In this document: in pieces, positions 1 through 12,400 of the stretch | Layout: every line of letters begins with the position of its first letter | How positions within the stretch are numbered: the stretch's first letter is position 1 | Assembly: GCA_013398175.1 (NCBI GenBank) | Contig: VZRZ01008777.1 | Coordinates: 31,954 to 95,953 of the forward strand | Length of the DNA: 64,000 bases | Origin: Climacteris rufus | Lineage: Eukaryota > Chordata > Aves > Passeriformes > Climacteridae | Reading direction: 5' to 3' | Made by a program: the position numbers and the translations under genes | Notes under the pieces: model-generated | The model's database searches: none | The model's input: only the letters and a program-made list of their open reading frames with translations | Told to the model about the DNA's origin: nothing

Positions 1-393
1 ATTACTCTCTCTTCGCTTCTCCGGTGAGCTGCCTGAGGTTGACCTCACCCTGCATCACAGCACCACCTGCAGCCGCTCGGGAGTCACTGCAACCGCCCTG
101 CCCAGCGGAGTTCAGCGGCGCCTCCTGCTGTTTGTTTTTCTTTCTATCGTGACTACACCAATTAACGGGAAAGTTATTTTATTAATTCCTAGTTCTATTT
201 ATGGTTATTATTGTTGTTATTACTTGTTCATAAATATTAGTAAAGAACTGTAATTCCTTTTCCCGTATCTTTGCCTGAGAGCCCTTGATTTCAAAATTAA
301 ATAATTTGGAGGGAGGGGAAAAAAATCACGTTCTCTATCTTAAGGGAGGGTTCAACCTCTCTTAACAGACACCTGTCTTTCAAAACCTAGACA
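1..393 (-). mobile_element. Endogenous retroviral LTR, inverted, cut by left window edge
   Basis: Read on the minus strand this starts TGTCTAGGTTTTGAAAGACA at 393 and runs off the window at base 1. It shares a common order of blocks with the plus-strand LTR at 33.9 kb. These are the start, a block reading GGGCTCTCAGGCAAAGATA near 270-290, 'CAGTTCTTTACTA', 'GGTGTAGTCA' and then a CAGCAGG(A/G)GGCGC block. The GC-rich first 130 bases are the 3' part of the LTR. No internal retroviral genes are visible. The family assignment to an avian or passerine ERV LTR is from general recognition, not from a search. The true 3' end is outside the window. Confidence 0.75.
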
Positions 394-530
394 GCAGGTG
401 TCCGTGTCCGTGTCCTTCTTTTCATGTCCTTGTTGCAACAAGTGCTTGCCTTTCTGAAGGCTCATCACCTCCTGCCCAAACACTCTGTTTTAATTTTAGA
501 AAACTGTTAGCTTCCTAAAACCAAGCTGAT

Positions 531-1020
531 TATCATATCATAGAAACACAGAATCACAAAATTGGAAGAGATCTTCAAGATCATCTAGTCCAACTGTCAA
601 CCCAGCACCACAATAATAATGCCTAAACTGTATCCCTAAGTGCCACATCCAGATGGCTCTTGAGCACTTCTAGAGACAGTGACTCCATCACATCCCTGGG
701 CACCTTATTCCAATGTCAAAGCACTCTTCCAGTGATTTTTTAATTTTTTCTAGTATCTATTGACCCTCCCCTGGCACAACTTTAGGCCATTTCCTCTCAT
801 CCTTTCACTTGAGACATGGCAGGTGAGACCAACCCCCACCTAACTACAATCTCCTTTCAAGGAGCTGTAGAGAGCAGTGAGGTCCCTGCCTGAGCCTCCT
901 TTTCTCCAGGCTAAATATCCCCAGTTCCCTTGGCTGCTTCTCTTAGGACTTGTGCTCCAGACTATTCACCAAGCTCTGTTGCCCTTATCTGATCCAGCAC
1001 CTCAATGTCCTTTTTAAGGT
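531..1020 (-). repeat. CR1 LINE 3' fragment, antisense
   Basis: The plus strand begins 'tcatagaaacacagaatcacaaaattgga' in diverged form and continues through 'agatcatctagtccaac' and 'gagcctccttttctccaggct'. This is the reverse complement of a CR1 3' region. The 5' part is truncated, as is usual for CR1. The reading frame is broken and no reverse transcriptase is coded. Confidence 0.85.
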
Positions 1021-2009
1021 GAAACACATTTGCTTGTGAAAAAGCAGTAAATGGCAGCACTCAATAACAAAGACCTTACACATCCTTATCACATCTTTTT
1101 CCCCTGCCAAGACACAATAATTGTGTCAATAATGGAATAATTATAATTTTTCAAGAAACAATTAAAGAAAGGTACTATTTTTTTTTAACAGAATCCTCTT
1201 CTGATTCCTTCAAAGCCAAAATTTTACAGTCAGCTGTAAAATCACCACTATATGGTGACAAATACAAATCTGCTCTAAAGGACTCATTTTGCTACTGACC
1301 TCCTCACCTATTTAAGTTTTCCAGACTGTTTGTTTCGGATCTTGATGGTGACTCATCAAAATAGACTACGTGTTTAAATAAAACACAAACAGAGGCACAC
1401 TTTTGTGTATATATCTGTGTTCAAGGGCAGTCAGCAATTTTTCATAAATAAATGGCTGGGAGTTGTTTTCCCTCTGTAAAGGAGGGAATAGCAGGATGAT
1501 GGATGTGTTACCCAAGCAGTAGACACGTTACCCAAGGCTATGCTTCCCACCCTGCTCCGAAAGTGCCTGTGGAGAGAAGCTGTGGTCGAAATCTGGCTTC
1601 TGGAGATTCATGTGGCTTTTGCTGTCAGAGGATGTCATTGATGTTGATGGCTGCTCTGCTTTCTCCTGTGAAAGCCTGGCATCCTTCTTCACAGCAGTGA
1701 GCCAGCCTCAAAGGAATGGGAGGGAAAGCAAACATACTACAAATGCTGTACTACCTCCTAAGCATGGATGTTATTTTTAATTTCTACTGATAACTGGATG
1801 AATATAAGAGGAAAACTTTACAGCAGTGATATGGAGTAAGGTATTTCCCCAGGAAATAACAGGATTAAATTAGAGGTTAGAGGGTGCTCTAACCCCTAGC
1901 TGCTCTATGCCAACAAGGAATAACCACATCCTCTTCTGAACAGAGACTGTATGTAACTAAAGCATGTGACAACCTAAATCATGAGTGGTGATCTGAACCC
2001 CAAATCAAG
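1021..2009. other. No gene seen; non-coding
   Basis: AT-rich sequence with short poly-T and poly-A runs. The longest open frames are below 70 codons and show no domain or splice context. I see nothing supportable here. Confidence 0.5.
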
Positions 2010-2195
2010 CGTGGTGAGGCACTGGCACAGGTTGCCCAGAGAAGCCGTGGATGACACACCCCTGGAAGTGTTCAAGGTCAGGTTGTATGGGGCTTGGAAC
2101 AACCTGGTTTAGTGGAAGGTGTCCTTGCCCAAGGCAGGGGGTTGGAACTAAAGGAGTTTTAAGGTACTTTCCAAACCTAAAGGCTGTATGATAAC
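2010..2195 (+). repeat. CR1 LINE 3' fragment, sense
   Basis: Contains 'caggttgcccagagaagc', 'cccctggaagtgttcaaggt' and 'ggcagggggttggaact', followed by a degraded 'ttttaaggtactttcc' end. These are the standard blocks of a CR1 3' end, here strongly diverged and 5'-truncated. Confidence 0.85.
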
Positions 2196-3813
2196 AGCAC
2201 TGCCAGATGTAATCACATGCCACAGATTCCCAAACTGGGACAAGCCTAAAAGAACAATGTCCATACTATGGCAAGCATTTCAGATGTATGGTGGCAATCA
2301 TGCTCTTCTACCAATTTCAATGGCAGCTCTTAAGAATCAGATTTCACCACTGATATTTTGGGGAGTGAGGGAGGTGCACATCCAGACAGTCACAGTGTAG
2401 CTTGTTGAAACATTCACCTGTCCTCCTGACACTCATCTCCTCACATGAAGCCAAGAGTATTTCCAAAACACTGAAAAGCACAATGGAAAAGATAACTCCT
2501 GTAGGTTGCTTTAGAATAAAATAATCTACTAGCCTGGGTGTTAACATCTGCACCACAGGAGTGTATTGCCACATGATATGATAGGCTTGGCCAGTATTTC
2601 CTGGCAAGGCTAAAGACTGGGTTTAGATTACATAATTACTGATTTTTATTTGATCTGTTTCTTGAAGAAAGCTTTAAGACCAAATTCAAAATTACCAATG
2701 GGGAACAGAAAAATTTTGCCCACAACAGAGCTTCCAGAACAGCAATTTGGCAGGCCAGGAAAACCCAAGTGTTAGTGCTGGCACATTTGCTTATTTTCCT
2801 TACAGAGAGCCATCATGCAGTGTTTTCTAAAATTGTAAATGCTCTTCCTGGCTCACTATGGGAAACAACACTAATATGCATCACAGGGTGTGAGATAAAA
2901 TGTTCAGCACTATTGTTGCCTTTGATTTTTCTTCCATTTATAACAGCTCTCAGTAAGAATGGCACAAAGACAGAGCTGCAGATATTTTCCTCTCAACTTT
3001 TTCATCATGTTTCATCCTTTGCTTGGTTCATAAATTCCAGGGTCTAACTAGGATGCTATATCAGAGACAGGAATTTACATTTAGATAACATAATGCAAAG
3101 AGTACTAACAACCATAATCCTCCCTCCCTATGAACAGCTCCAGAGTGCTTCCCAACTGATCTCGGATTTGTAAAACAGGGATCTGACTTATTTGCTTGAA
3201 ACTGAATGTTTCTTTATTTTTCTCCAGCAACATAACATGGTTAGGTTTTTTTGATGAGTATTTGTTTGTGTCCTGTCCCTCCCTGCTTTTTCTTGATTTT
3301 AGGGAGTCTCAATCTCTGTGCTTCTGCTGAACTAGTCTCTAGCCATGGAAATGGGTAGCCTGAGAAAAGAACCTGAGCACAGTGGTAACTACAAGAGAAA
3401 AGCCACTGTGTTTTTCAGAGTCACCTAAAGAAATAGCAGACACCTCCAAGAACACCTTTCTTGATTGCAGGACACCTAAGAGAGGCAGCTTTTCTTCTTT
3501 ACAACTCCTATGCAAGGACTCAGTAGTAGTGGTCAGGCAAAAAGCCAGCAACATGCATCAGAACTACAATAAACTGCTATGGAGAAGTCCTCAGTCAGGT
3601 TCATCAGCTCTGACGTCTATCAGTGCTGACATCCAGGTCCTGTGATTTATGAGATTTTCAACTCAGTATAGGTGGAGGGGGCATGTACTGTGGGCTTTTT
3701 CATGTCCCAAACAATTTTATTCCTAACAACACTTCTCCTTACACAAGCTCATTCCCACTGTTTGAAGAAGTCCACCCTGCCGTTACTGGTCACTCTGGCA
3801 ACTTTACAAGCAG
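2196..3813. other. No gene seen; non-coding
   Basis: Unique-looking AT-rich sequence. Open frames of 60-90 codons occur on both strands but overlap one another and lack splice or start context. No repeat family was recognised. Confidence 0.45.
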
Positions 3814-3819
3814 GAGAAC

Positions 3820-4135
3820 TGTTGCCCTGATTTTTGCAGTTCTGGATGTTGTCATTCTTCTGTAGTTAGTTTCTCACACTTTTCTCTGTAAACATGGCCA
3901 TGTTATTGTAACTGTATCTTATCACTTGCATTCCTTTCTCCTGAACACAGAACTTTGATAGACATTTCCTTTGACCATTGTGATTGAGGGAGGAAGAACT
4001 GATTTCCTCCAATGAAGAGTGATTTCTAAATGGATATAAAAAATAAAGAAGGCGGGCCTTGCCCCCCTTTCTTCCTTCTCTCTGATCCTGGTAACTGGTG
4101 CCTCTGTCTCTTCCTTTTGTGTCGTTACTGTGACA
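3820..4135 (+). mobile_element. Solo LTR (316 bp) with 6-bp TSD, same family as the 23-kb mini element
   Basis: It starts TGTTGCCC at 3820 and ends GTTACTGTGACA at 4135. It is flanked by the perfect direct repeat GAGAAC at 3814-3819 and 4136-4141. A TATAAA box at 4035-4040 is followed almost at once by AATAAA at 4042-4047. Its middle aligns clearly with the LTRs at 23,080-23,851, sharing 'gtaaacat-gc-atgtt-ttgtaa', 'acattcctttc', 'gaacacag', 'ctttgat-gacattt' and 'ttctccaatgaa'. It is much more diverged from them than they are from each other. A 6-bp TSD fits alpha/beta-retrovirus-like (ERVK-type) integration. The internal region is absent, as expected for LTR-LTR recombination. Confidence 0.85.
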
Positions 4136-4141
4136 GAGAAC

Positions 4142-7100
4142 AAGGGGTCAAAAATTTACATTAGGTACTATCAAAAGATAGTAAATTCAAACAACAAGTT
4201 AGACCAAAGCTGATTTATGGCTAAACCATTACTGTGACATTGGGTAAAAATGGAGCAACTTGTTTGGAAATCTGAGGCACATTTTTCCTCAACCATCCTG
4301 CCTTCACTCCAAATTATTGAAAATTTCTCAAAGTTCTGTTATACCTCGAGGCATCAAATAGAAACTGGAGGCCAAAACCACATAACACAGGGTCTGAACA
4401 AAAGTCTTTGAGAAGAAAAAGAGGGGGACAGAAAACTGTCTTAAAATATTTCTTATCAGAGAAGTTACTGTGAAAAAAACCCTGGATTTTTCCCTTTAGC
4501 ACTGGAGATCATATCCCCTCTTTCCATCAAACAACCTTTTAACATAGAGGTTGTTCCAGATGCTAGCACACATAGGTCAGCATTTTCAACAATAGGTTGA
4601 AATGTTAGGAGCACTTAAAAAAGGGAGTTTAGATCCTGTTTTTCAAAAGCTCCAAGCTCCCAGCAGCTCCAGCTGGCTTCAAAGAGGGCTCACTTCATAA
4701 AGTGTTTTGGATGTGCTCAACATTTTTTAAATTCAGGGCACCTATTTTGAATCCTAAACATGGACTTAAAAAATCCATGCCAATTGTCACTGCACTAAGG
4801 ATGACACCACCTCTTTAATCTGTGTTTAGAGAGCTCAGTGACATTATAACTAACAGTCTGGATTTTCCCTTCTTTTTTTTCCCTCAAAAGAATTTGCAGA
4901 ACTCCTAATAAAACCCGTGTCTATCATGAAAACTGGCAGACTTGAGTCTAACAAGATAACTATAATTTTCCTTGAAACTACACAGCAGGTCAATAACACC
5001 TCCCCAAATCCTCTTAGTAACTGATGAGTAACACGGGCTCCTTACGATGAGATGTCCTAAAGGCTAACCAGAATACAGCAGACAGGGCTATGGGATACTC
5101 AGAAATATCACAGGCCATAGAAAAGTACTGAATCCCAGGCTGGCATGCTGGAGTACTTGGTCCTTCCTGGAATGCCAGCTCCCTGCTATGGGGTGCCAGA
5201 AAACATGAAGGCTTGTATTTCCAATCTTAGCACCACAGTTAAGACCTCTACCAATTAAGCCAGAGGAGAATGATTGTATTAGCAGTTGATAGCAGCATAC
5301 TTCTGTTCCACTAAAGAGGGATGACATGCACACATTAAAAATATTTCCTCAGGCTAAACTTCTTCAGATTGCTGGATTGGACCATGCTTTTTGATTTCTT
5401 CACAATGAAGACAGTCTTAGCTTAGGAACTTGCAGATGCCTAGAGCCTTTTCATTATACATCTTTCAAGTATTTTGGGCTTAGGAAAAAAAATTGACATA
5501 GTGGTTTCAGCCTTGGATCAACCAGCAGTAACATCTCCCTTCTTTTTCTTCTCTTGAATACCCATACCTGGAGGGTAATACAGAGATTTTGCCAGCACAT
5601 AGCACAAAGGTCAGAATTAGAAGCTATAGATGTGCTCTCTCCAGATGTGCACATGGCCCAGGTCTGCAAGGATTTGTATGCTGGTGTAAGGATTGTCATG
5701 AACCACAGTCTTCACAAATACCTTGGCACCTGTTACTTTCATGGGAACTACTGAAGCTTTCAAAAGAATGCAAAAATCCCCTAATGCAAGTGACTTCAGC
5801 CCTGACAGACATTTTCTCAGTCACAGATAAAACTGAAGGATTCAGCCAAAAAGGATTAGGAGAGGTGTCACCTAGAATTAAGTTACTGACCTTGAATCAT
5901 GATTTTGTTTGCCACTGTCAATAGCAAATTTTACCATCCTAAAAACAGGCTTTATTGAGTTTCTTTAAATATATATAAATATAAATATTTTAGATATATA
6001 TCTTGATTTCATGAGTAGGTTTAAAAGTACACACAACTCAGGTTGTATAGTTTCCATTTTTCACTACACTTCAGTGCACTAAAAACCATCAATCTGACAA
6101 TACAAAGAGACCAAACAAATTCCTTTCACAACTGTGCACTGGATGTTCATGTAGCTAAAAAAACCTCACAGGAAATAAAATAAACATCTTGCATGACTCT
6201 TTTCACATAGCACCTATTTTAAATTATACAGACCCTGAAAGGGGAGGGCCTGTTAGATAGAAAATTGGGTTTTGCCTAGGAAGTTTATAGCTCATACCAA
6301 ATCTAGGTCTTCCCTACTTAGCTGTCTGGTTGTTCAGATGCAAGTACCAATACACAAGATGTGCTTTAAGTCCAAAGTCTGTGGCATTTCAGTTAACAGG
6401 TGTAGAGATTGCTTGGGGTGGTAGGGAAGAAATAAGCCTTGTGCCTTAAAGTGTTGTTTCAATTCACCCTGAATATCTGTGACAACATTGAGCACATATT
6501 GAAAATCTTATGAGGGACCCAAGCAGTGATCCTCAGTCTGATAAAACCTGCCATAATTTGGAAGTATTGTGCCTGGCTTAGGCTGGAGGCTGACTGGTGG
6601 CAGCCCAACACTGAGACAAAGCCACTGCAACTACTGCATCCCACAGGCAGTGGGTGGTTCTGCTGTACAAGGAACCCACTGCAAAGTCACATGTGGAGTC
6701 CATAAAAATATTTCTAACAGAACCTTTTCCTGAATCAAACTATGGGTTTTTTTACTGTTTCAAAAGAACAGATAGTTTAATGGCAAATTTCATGTCTTCC
6801 AGGCATCATACAAATGTATCCTATGAAGCCTAAGATTTCCAGAGAAACGTTGATGGCTCTTGCCAAAACTATAAACTGAAGCTATCAGATTACCATTTAA
6901 AAAACTAGAAGAAAAGTGAGAGATCTCCCAAATTTAAAAGGACATGGGTATTTTTCGATTTTGTCAGATATTTTCATGGAGGGAGGAACAAGAAGGAACT
7001 GGTTCTGATTAACCAGCAGAAAGCACCTAAGAATCTGTTTATATCTGGTCATTCATGACACAAGTACTCCCGGCAGAGGTGAGCAAGCTATTCCTTAAGC

Positions 7101-8551
7101 AGCAGGAGCTGGAGGAAGCCTACTGGTCACAGAGGATCCATGTATAAGACAGTGGCGCCATGTGCTGGCAGTCCATGAAAGGAATGCTCCTAGCAGGCTG
7201 ATGAGCATGCAAAGCCATGGAATTTAGGCTGTGTGCTCATTGGGTAAAGAAAACTGTGAAGGGCATTTTGCATGGTATTTCCAGTTTAAGTTTAGAGACT
7301 GTAAGTAGCAGTAATCATTAATGATTATAGTAAATGGGTACAAAGATCCTGCTGATCCTTCTGCATGTTCCCTGTCAGCAAAATTCTTCACTTAAGATTC
7401 ATTTCCTTAACACAGAGCAATTCATACCCCAAGACACAACTTAATAGTGTACCCATTAATGTACAATAGAAAGTATAATGAAAATAGACCCAAATTAAAG
7501 TTCTCTAAATTCAGTTTCCCTACTCTTCATCTCATGGCATATTTACTATAGCAAGCTTAAAAGTTTAGATCCATTTTATTTCTGCCTATCCTCCGATTTA
7601 CAAACCCTGAATTAATGCAGATCTTTGACAGCCCAAACACCAAAGAAGTCTGCAAATAGCTGAAGGAAACTATAAGGACTTCAGGTGCTATGGATCACAT
7701 TCTGTACACAGAATGACTTCCCCTGAGTAAGCCTACATAGCAGTGCTTTTTGACAATCATTGTTGCAGTCCAGTCTATGGAGCACTGCCATCATGGCCAC
7801 GTGCAGCCAGGTTTCCACTGTCAGAGCAGCGCTTATAACAAAATGCCATCCCTCCTGAGAGGAGCACAGCAGTGATTTGAATATCAGGCCTCGAAAATGT
7901 GGCTTTATTTCAAAAATTTTACCAAGGGTTGCTAGTGGACTAGTTTAAGTGTGTAATGGTTTATAGCAACAAAACTGTGAAGTCTCCAGAAACTAGAAAC
8001 CTGTGAAATGAGGGGAAAAAGAGCTGCCTTCTTGACAAAACAAAATGCCTTACTATATAGAGTATTGGATCAAAGACAAAGTATTTTGCAGAAACACAGC
8101 ACTTGCACAAACCTCATCACAAAGGCTTCGGGGATGTTGGGTGACAGTCCCTCTGGTGTCCTCAGACACACTGTGTGAGCATAGCCAAGGCTGGACTGGT
8201 CTCCTGTCCCTTCCTTCAGCTTCCCTCTAGACATACCCTCCAAATTCTAGTTTATCTCACGTTACCAGCAGCAGGGCTGCTCAGTGAGCAACTGAGGAAA
8301 CCCTGCTGCTCTGGGCAATGCTTCCTCAGCTACTCACCAGAAGCAAGGCAGCACAAGGAAAATCAATATGTCAATTCCAATGCGTGCCCAGAAATTTCTA
8401 CCTGCTTCAGCTGCTCTCAAAGGTTTAGCGCTCACTCCTTCTTTCCCAAAGCCTGCAGCAGACCTAACTACTTGAAGCTCTCAAACAGCACAGGGATACA
8501 GAAAACACGGAGCAGTTTCAAGCTTTCTGCATATGTGTCCTTTGGGTCCTG
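4142..8551. other. No gene seen; non-coding
   Basis: AT-rich sequence without a recognisable gene. An AT-rich run lies near 5970-6003 and a 16-bp perfect palindrome TAATCATTAATGATTA at 7312-7327. Open frames up to 111 codons near 5.5-5.9 kb overlap frames on the other strand and show no family features. Confidence 0.45.
7312..7327. promoter_or_regulatory. Perfect 16-bp TAAT palindrome (possible homeodomain site)
   Basis: TAATCATTAATGATTA is its own reverse complement and holds TAAT/ATTA cores on both strands. Such arrays are classic homeodomain targets. A functional role is only a guess in AT-rich DNA. Confidence 0.2.
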
Positions 8552-8660
8552 GGGTCATAGAATCATAGAATGGTTTGGGTTGGGAAGGATATTAAAGATC
8601 ATCTAGATTCAACCCTCTGCCATGGGTCTTTGCCCAAAGATTTTTCCACCTCCCAGTCAA
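8552..8660 (-). repeat. CR1 LINE 3' end, antisense
   Basis: The plus strand reads 'tcatagaatcatagaatggt' and continues 'ttgggttgggaaggatatta'. This is the reverse complement of the CR1 tail with its tandem ATTCTATGA units. It is a short, 5'-truncated insertion and is better preserved than most CR1 pieces in this window. Confidence 0.88.
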
Positions 8661-8784
8661 TTAAGAGAAGGTGCAAAATACTAGAGAAATGGTATTTCCT
8701 AGTGATTCTGATAACCAGCTACTTTAAAAGCAGGTTTTGAAATGCCACTGGCTTGCTTTATTCTGAGCAGAGTCCCAGGGAGAA

Positions 8785-9420
8785 TGTCAGGTCACATTGA
8801 AAGGGGTTAAGAGTTAAGCAGTAAAGGACTTGTTAAAAATAATGTATATTCCTTTGACATCACTATTTATGGGGAGAAACAATGTATATTGTCTGCATAA
8901 CACCATCTGTGCTTATCAAAGCAGGAAGAGAGGATGTCAGGCTATTGATAAGGGACAACCAGATGTGACCTGAGATCTTATTTCCCACAACCGAACCAGC
9001 TTGGACCAGTTTTAAGGTTTGGACTTGAGCCAAGGACTCAGAGAGCCTGCACAAAGGAGAGAGGTGAAAAGTGAAGCATGAGGAAGACGTCTTACTTCGT
9101 CAGGAGATAGACTGTGGATTTATCAGAGACCCTAAAGGACCCCCACCAAAGGATAATACACATGCATAGTACAGGAACTTACCTCATTAGCATGAGAAGC
9201 GAGGAAGGCGGGAATGAATATGTATAAGTGTATGATGTAACCTGTTGAATATGTAACTTGTAACCCGATATATAGTGAATCGGAGCCAGCAAGAGGCACG
9301 CATGATTTGGAACGAGGTTCCCATGCGTCCGGCGCCGTAATAAACATACCTACTTTACAACCTACGGGTTGTGGAGTCCTTTTTCCGTGATTCAGCATAA
9401 CTCATTTGTTATCTTTACAC
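8785..9420 (+). mobile_element. Solo retroviral LTR (boundaries approximate)
   Basis: The right half has an LTR layout: a TATA-like 'gatatatag' near 9267, a GC-rich segment 'gcgtccggcgccg', AATAAA at about 9341 and a U5-like tail ending in '...atctttaca' at 9419. The left end may be TGTCAGG at 8785 or TGTTAAAAAT at 8831. The latter pairs better with the reverse complement of the 3' end (TGTAAAGAT). I could not find a convincing TSD for either choice. No gag or pol sequence flanks it. It is a different family from the other LTRs here. Confidence 0.65.
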
Positions 9421-12400
9421 AGAAGAGCTCCACTAAGCACCAGCAATCATAAAAATACTAACATTCCTTTTTTTGGAAAACAAATAGAAACCCCCCCACA
9501 ACCTTAAAAAAGGGTCAATTAGCACTTCGAAGAATGCCATATGGTCTACATCGGGGAGCTGTGCTCCTCTTTAGCCACAGCCTGAGTTATGCAAATGGGG
9601 GGAACATCGTTACAGTGATAACACTTCCCCATGACAAAAAACTACACTGTGCATTTGTTTAGACACAGTCTTTTCATTTTATTTCCCTCAATGGCTTAAA
9701 AAAATACCAAGAATTGGAGCACTTTAATCTAGCCTTAGATACAGCACTGCTCTCCTCTGAGCAGCAACAACTTTATGTACAACATGAAGGGAAGTGTCAG
9801 GGAAAAAACTGCAGTAATTGAGGTCACATCCTCTGTGATTGCAAGGAAAACCCCTCCCACATTTTTCCCCATCATCCATGGACACTTCCATGTATTTACA
9901 GCTAGCCATTTTAATGGTATCTAAATATTTATCTCCAGAGTGGCTAAATTAGTAGGTATTTAATTGGTAGGTATTTAATCCAACCTGATGGCTGGATGCT
10001 CTTATTTGCCTATAAATGCAAAACACCAGCCACTGAATTAAATTACATGGCAAATGTCCACAGTTATCTCTGATGTCTCTGAAATCCCCCACAAAATCTG
10101 TGCTTCACATAGTTAAGCAGCTGGCTCTCATGTTTTAATAGGGAGGGAGGGAAGAAGGGAAAAAGTTGTGCTTTGTGGTTTTTTTTATAACTTATTTGCA
10201 GTTGTACAGCTAAAGCTCACAGATTAATAATAGAGTGTATGTGACAATGCAGAAACAAATGGTGTTCAATGCCAAACCCAAAGCAAGATGCAAATATATT
10301 TTTCTGTTAATTAACCAAGCTTTCATCTCACCTGCTCTGATCTTGTAAATAAAGCTCACAGGCTAGTTCAAACAAGTGTGGAAATTAAGCAAACAAAAAA
10401 ACCCCAACCAAACAAGCCTTAAACCAAAACATGTTAACAGTCTCCTAGCACTGGTTAGCTAATTATGTTTGCCATTTTTTATTCAGGGGATCTAAACAGA
10501 TTAGAAGAGATTAAAAACAACAGTACTCAGGAATCAGCCCGAGGACAAGAGCTCTTTGAATAGTACCAGCCATCAGTTGCTGTCAACAACTGCCAAGAAA
10601 CAAGGGGCATCCCTGAATGTTCTGAGAGACAAGAAGGGTTTGGACAGAAGGATGGATGAGAGGACAGACAGACAGAAGGAGGGGAGAGAAGAAAGAGCAA
10701 ACAACTGGTCCCCAACACTAAATACCTTAACATTCTCCTGGCACCCATGCCTTGCCTCTAAGGATTTGCTTTCCAAGTCCTTAATTGAACTTCTGGGAGA
10801 CAAATAAGGGGGCCTGTAAAGTCTTTAGCTAATTAAGCATGGCTGAGACATGCTTGATGAGATGGGAAGCTTTTGAAAGGGTGAAAAATCACTGACCATC
10901 TGGTAGTGGCACTGAGAAGAAAGGGGAAGCACAAAGGGGTAGCTCTCTGCAGCAAGGAGGTACAGGACTCCTTAATTACTGGGTCACAGAGACCATTACC
11001 ATTCCAACGGCCTGTGAAAGCCCACAAAACGAGCTTAGAAGGCTTAGCAAAAACAACATATCTTAGTAAGAACAGCATACTCGGGAAAGCAAATGGGAGC
11101 AGCTTTCCCCAAGATACATCTGCTAATTAGAAAGGACGGGTAATAGATAGGGATGGCGAGGCCCCAGATGAGAATAAGACTTTTCCTGGCGATCTCTCTA
11201 CCTGTCTCTTCTGACTGCTGCTCTCCACAGCACCACAGATGGTGTTCTCTTTAAATTAATACCACCCTGCCAGCCAGAAGGAAGCTTCTGTTGTACTTGG
11301 CAATGCAGGTGAACAGCCTGCATTTAGATTTCAAAGTGAATGCCCCAGGTGTTCCAGCAATATGGCAAGCAGCTGATGTGCTCCAGCCTCTTCAGGCCTG
11401 GATAAGACTCAGCAGTGTTTTCCTATCTCTAAGACTAGTTAGAGAAAAATCACAACATTCAGAGGGCAAACTTTGCACATCGGAGCAAAATTTGAACTAC
11501 CTTAGCTCTAAGTGGCTTTGTCAGCTATGAGATGTAGAAGTGCCAGTGCCATCCAAGCAAAGAGCTCTCCCCTGCCTTCCCCTCATGGAGAAGCTGGATA
11601 TGTATCCAGCTGATTACAGGTGCAGGTTAGTAAGGAGCAAGCTGGCTTTGACACCCAAAGCTGTGACCAAACCTTTGCCAAAAAGCATTGGTGTGCTCAC
11701 TCTCACTTTTGAGATGTAAATATGTGTGGTTGATTTCCTTCCCTCCTACAGCAGATCCTCCTGCAATTATTTCAGCTGTGTGCTGTGATCCAGTTGGATT
11801 CACAAGCTGGGCAAGATCAAGCTATATTCATCCTTGAATGGCAGGTCTCATTACAAGAAGGAAGCGGTTCTGGCAACCTAAGGCATTGGATGGCACTGCT
11901 GTTTCCAGGACCACATATAAGCCCCAGGTCATGGCTACCTCTGGTGGTTAAATATCCCATAGCAGTTGTGATAAGAACAAATGGCATTAACCATTTTTTC
12001 CAGCCAAACCTTGATGTGAATATCTCTTCCCCAGGCTCCCTAGAAGGCTCATTTGGAAAGATCTCCTGTGTCTTAAACTATCACACTTTTAACTTAGTGC
12101 TGTTAAACACTGTCTGTGTTTAATGCCAGAGGGAACAGTTTCATGAGCAGATTCTGTGATCTCAGTACATATCAATTCCGAAGATAACTTCGGTTTTGTT
12201 AGATAGGTACTGGATCTAAACATATTTCATGCTCACACACTTCAAGAGCCAGTTGGATCTGCAAGCAGAACTACAGCCAGGAAATCTATTCCCCTCTGTC
12301 ATGCCGGAAGCAGGCATTATTAGAAATATTGTTACAGAATTTTTCCTTTAACTTTCTTTTCTTTTTTAAGCAAACTTGCCCATACTGCAGCACCAGAAGA

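Noticed and set aside
7150..7172. CTCF-like match on the minus strand (CCAGCACATGGCGCCAC)
   Set aside because: Two core positions deviate (CA where AG is expected), so it is too weak to call.
8175..8606. 143-codon plus-strand open frame
   Set aside because: Runs into an antisense CR1 tail and has no domain features; likely chance.
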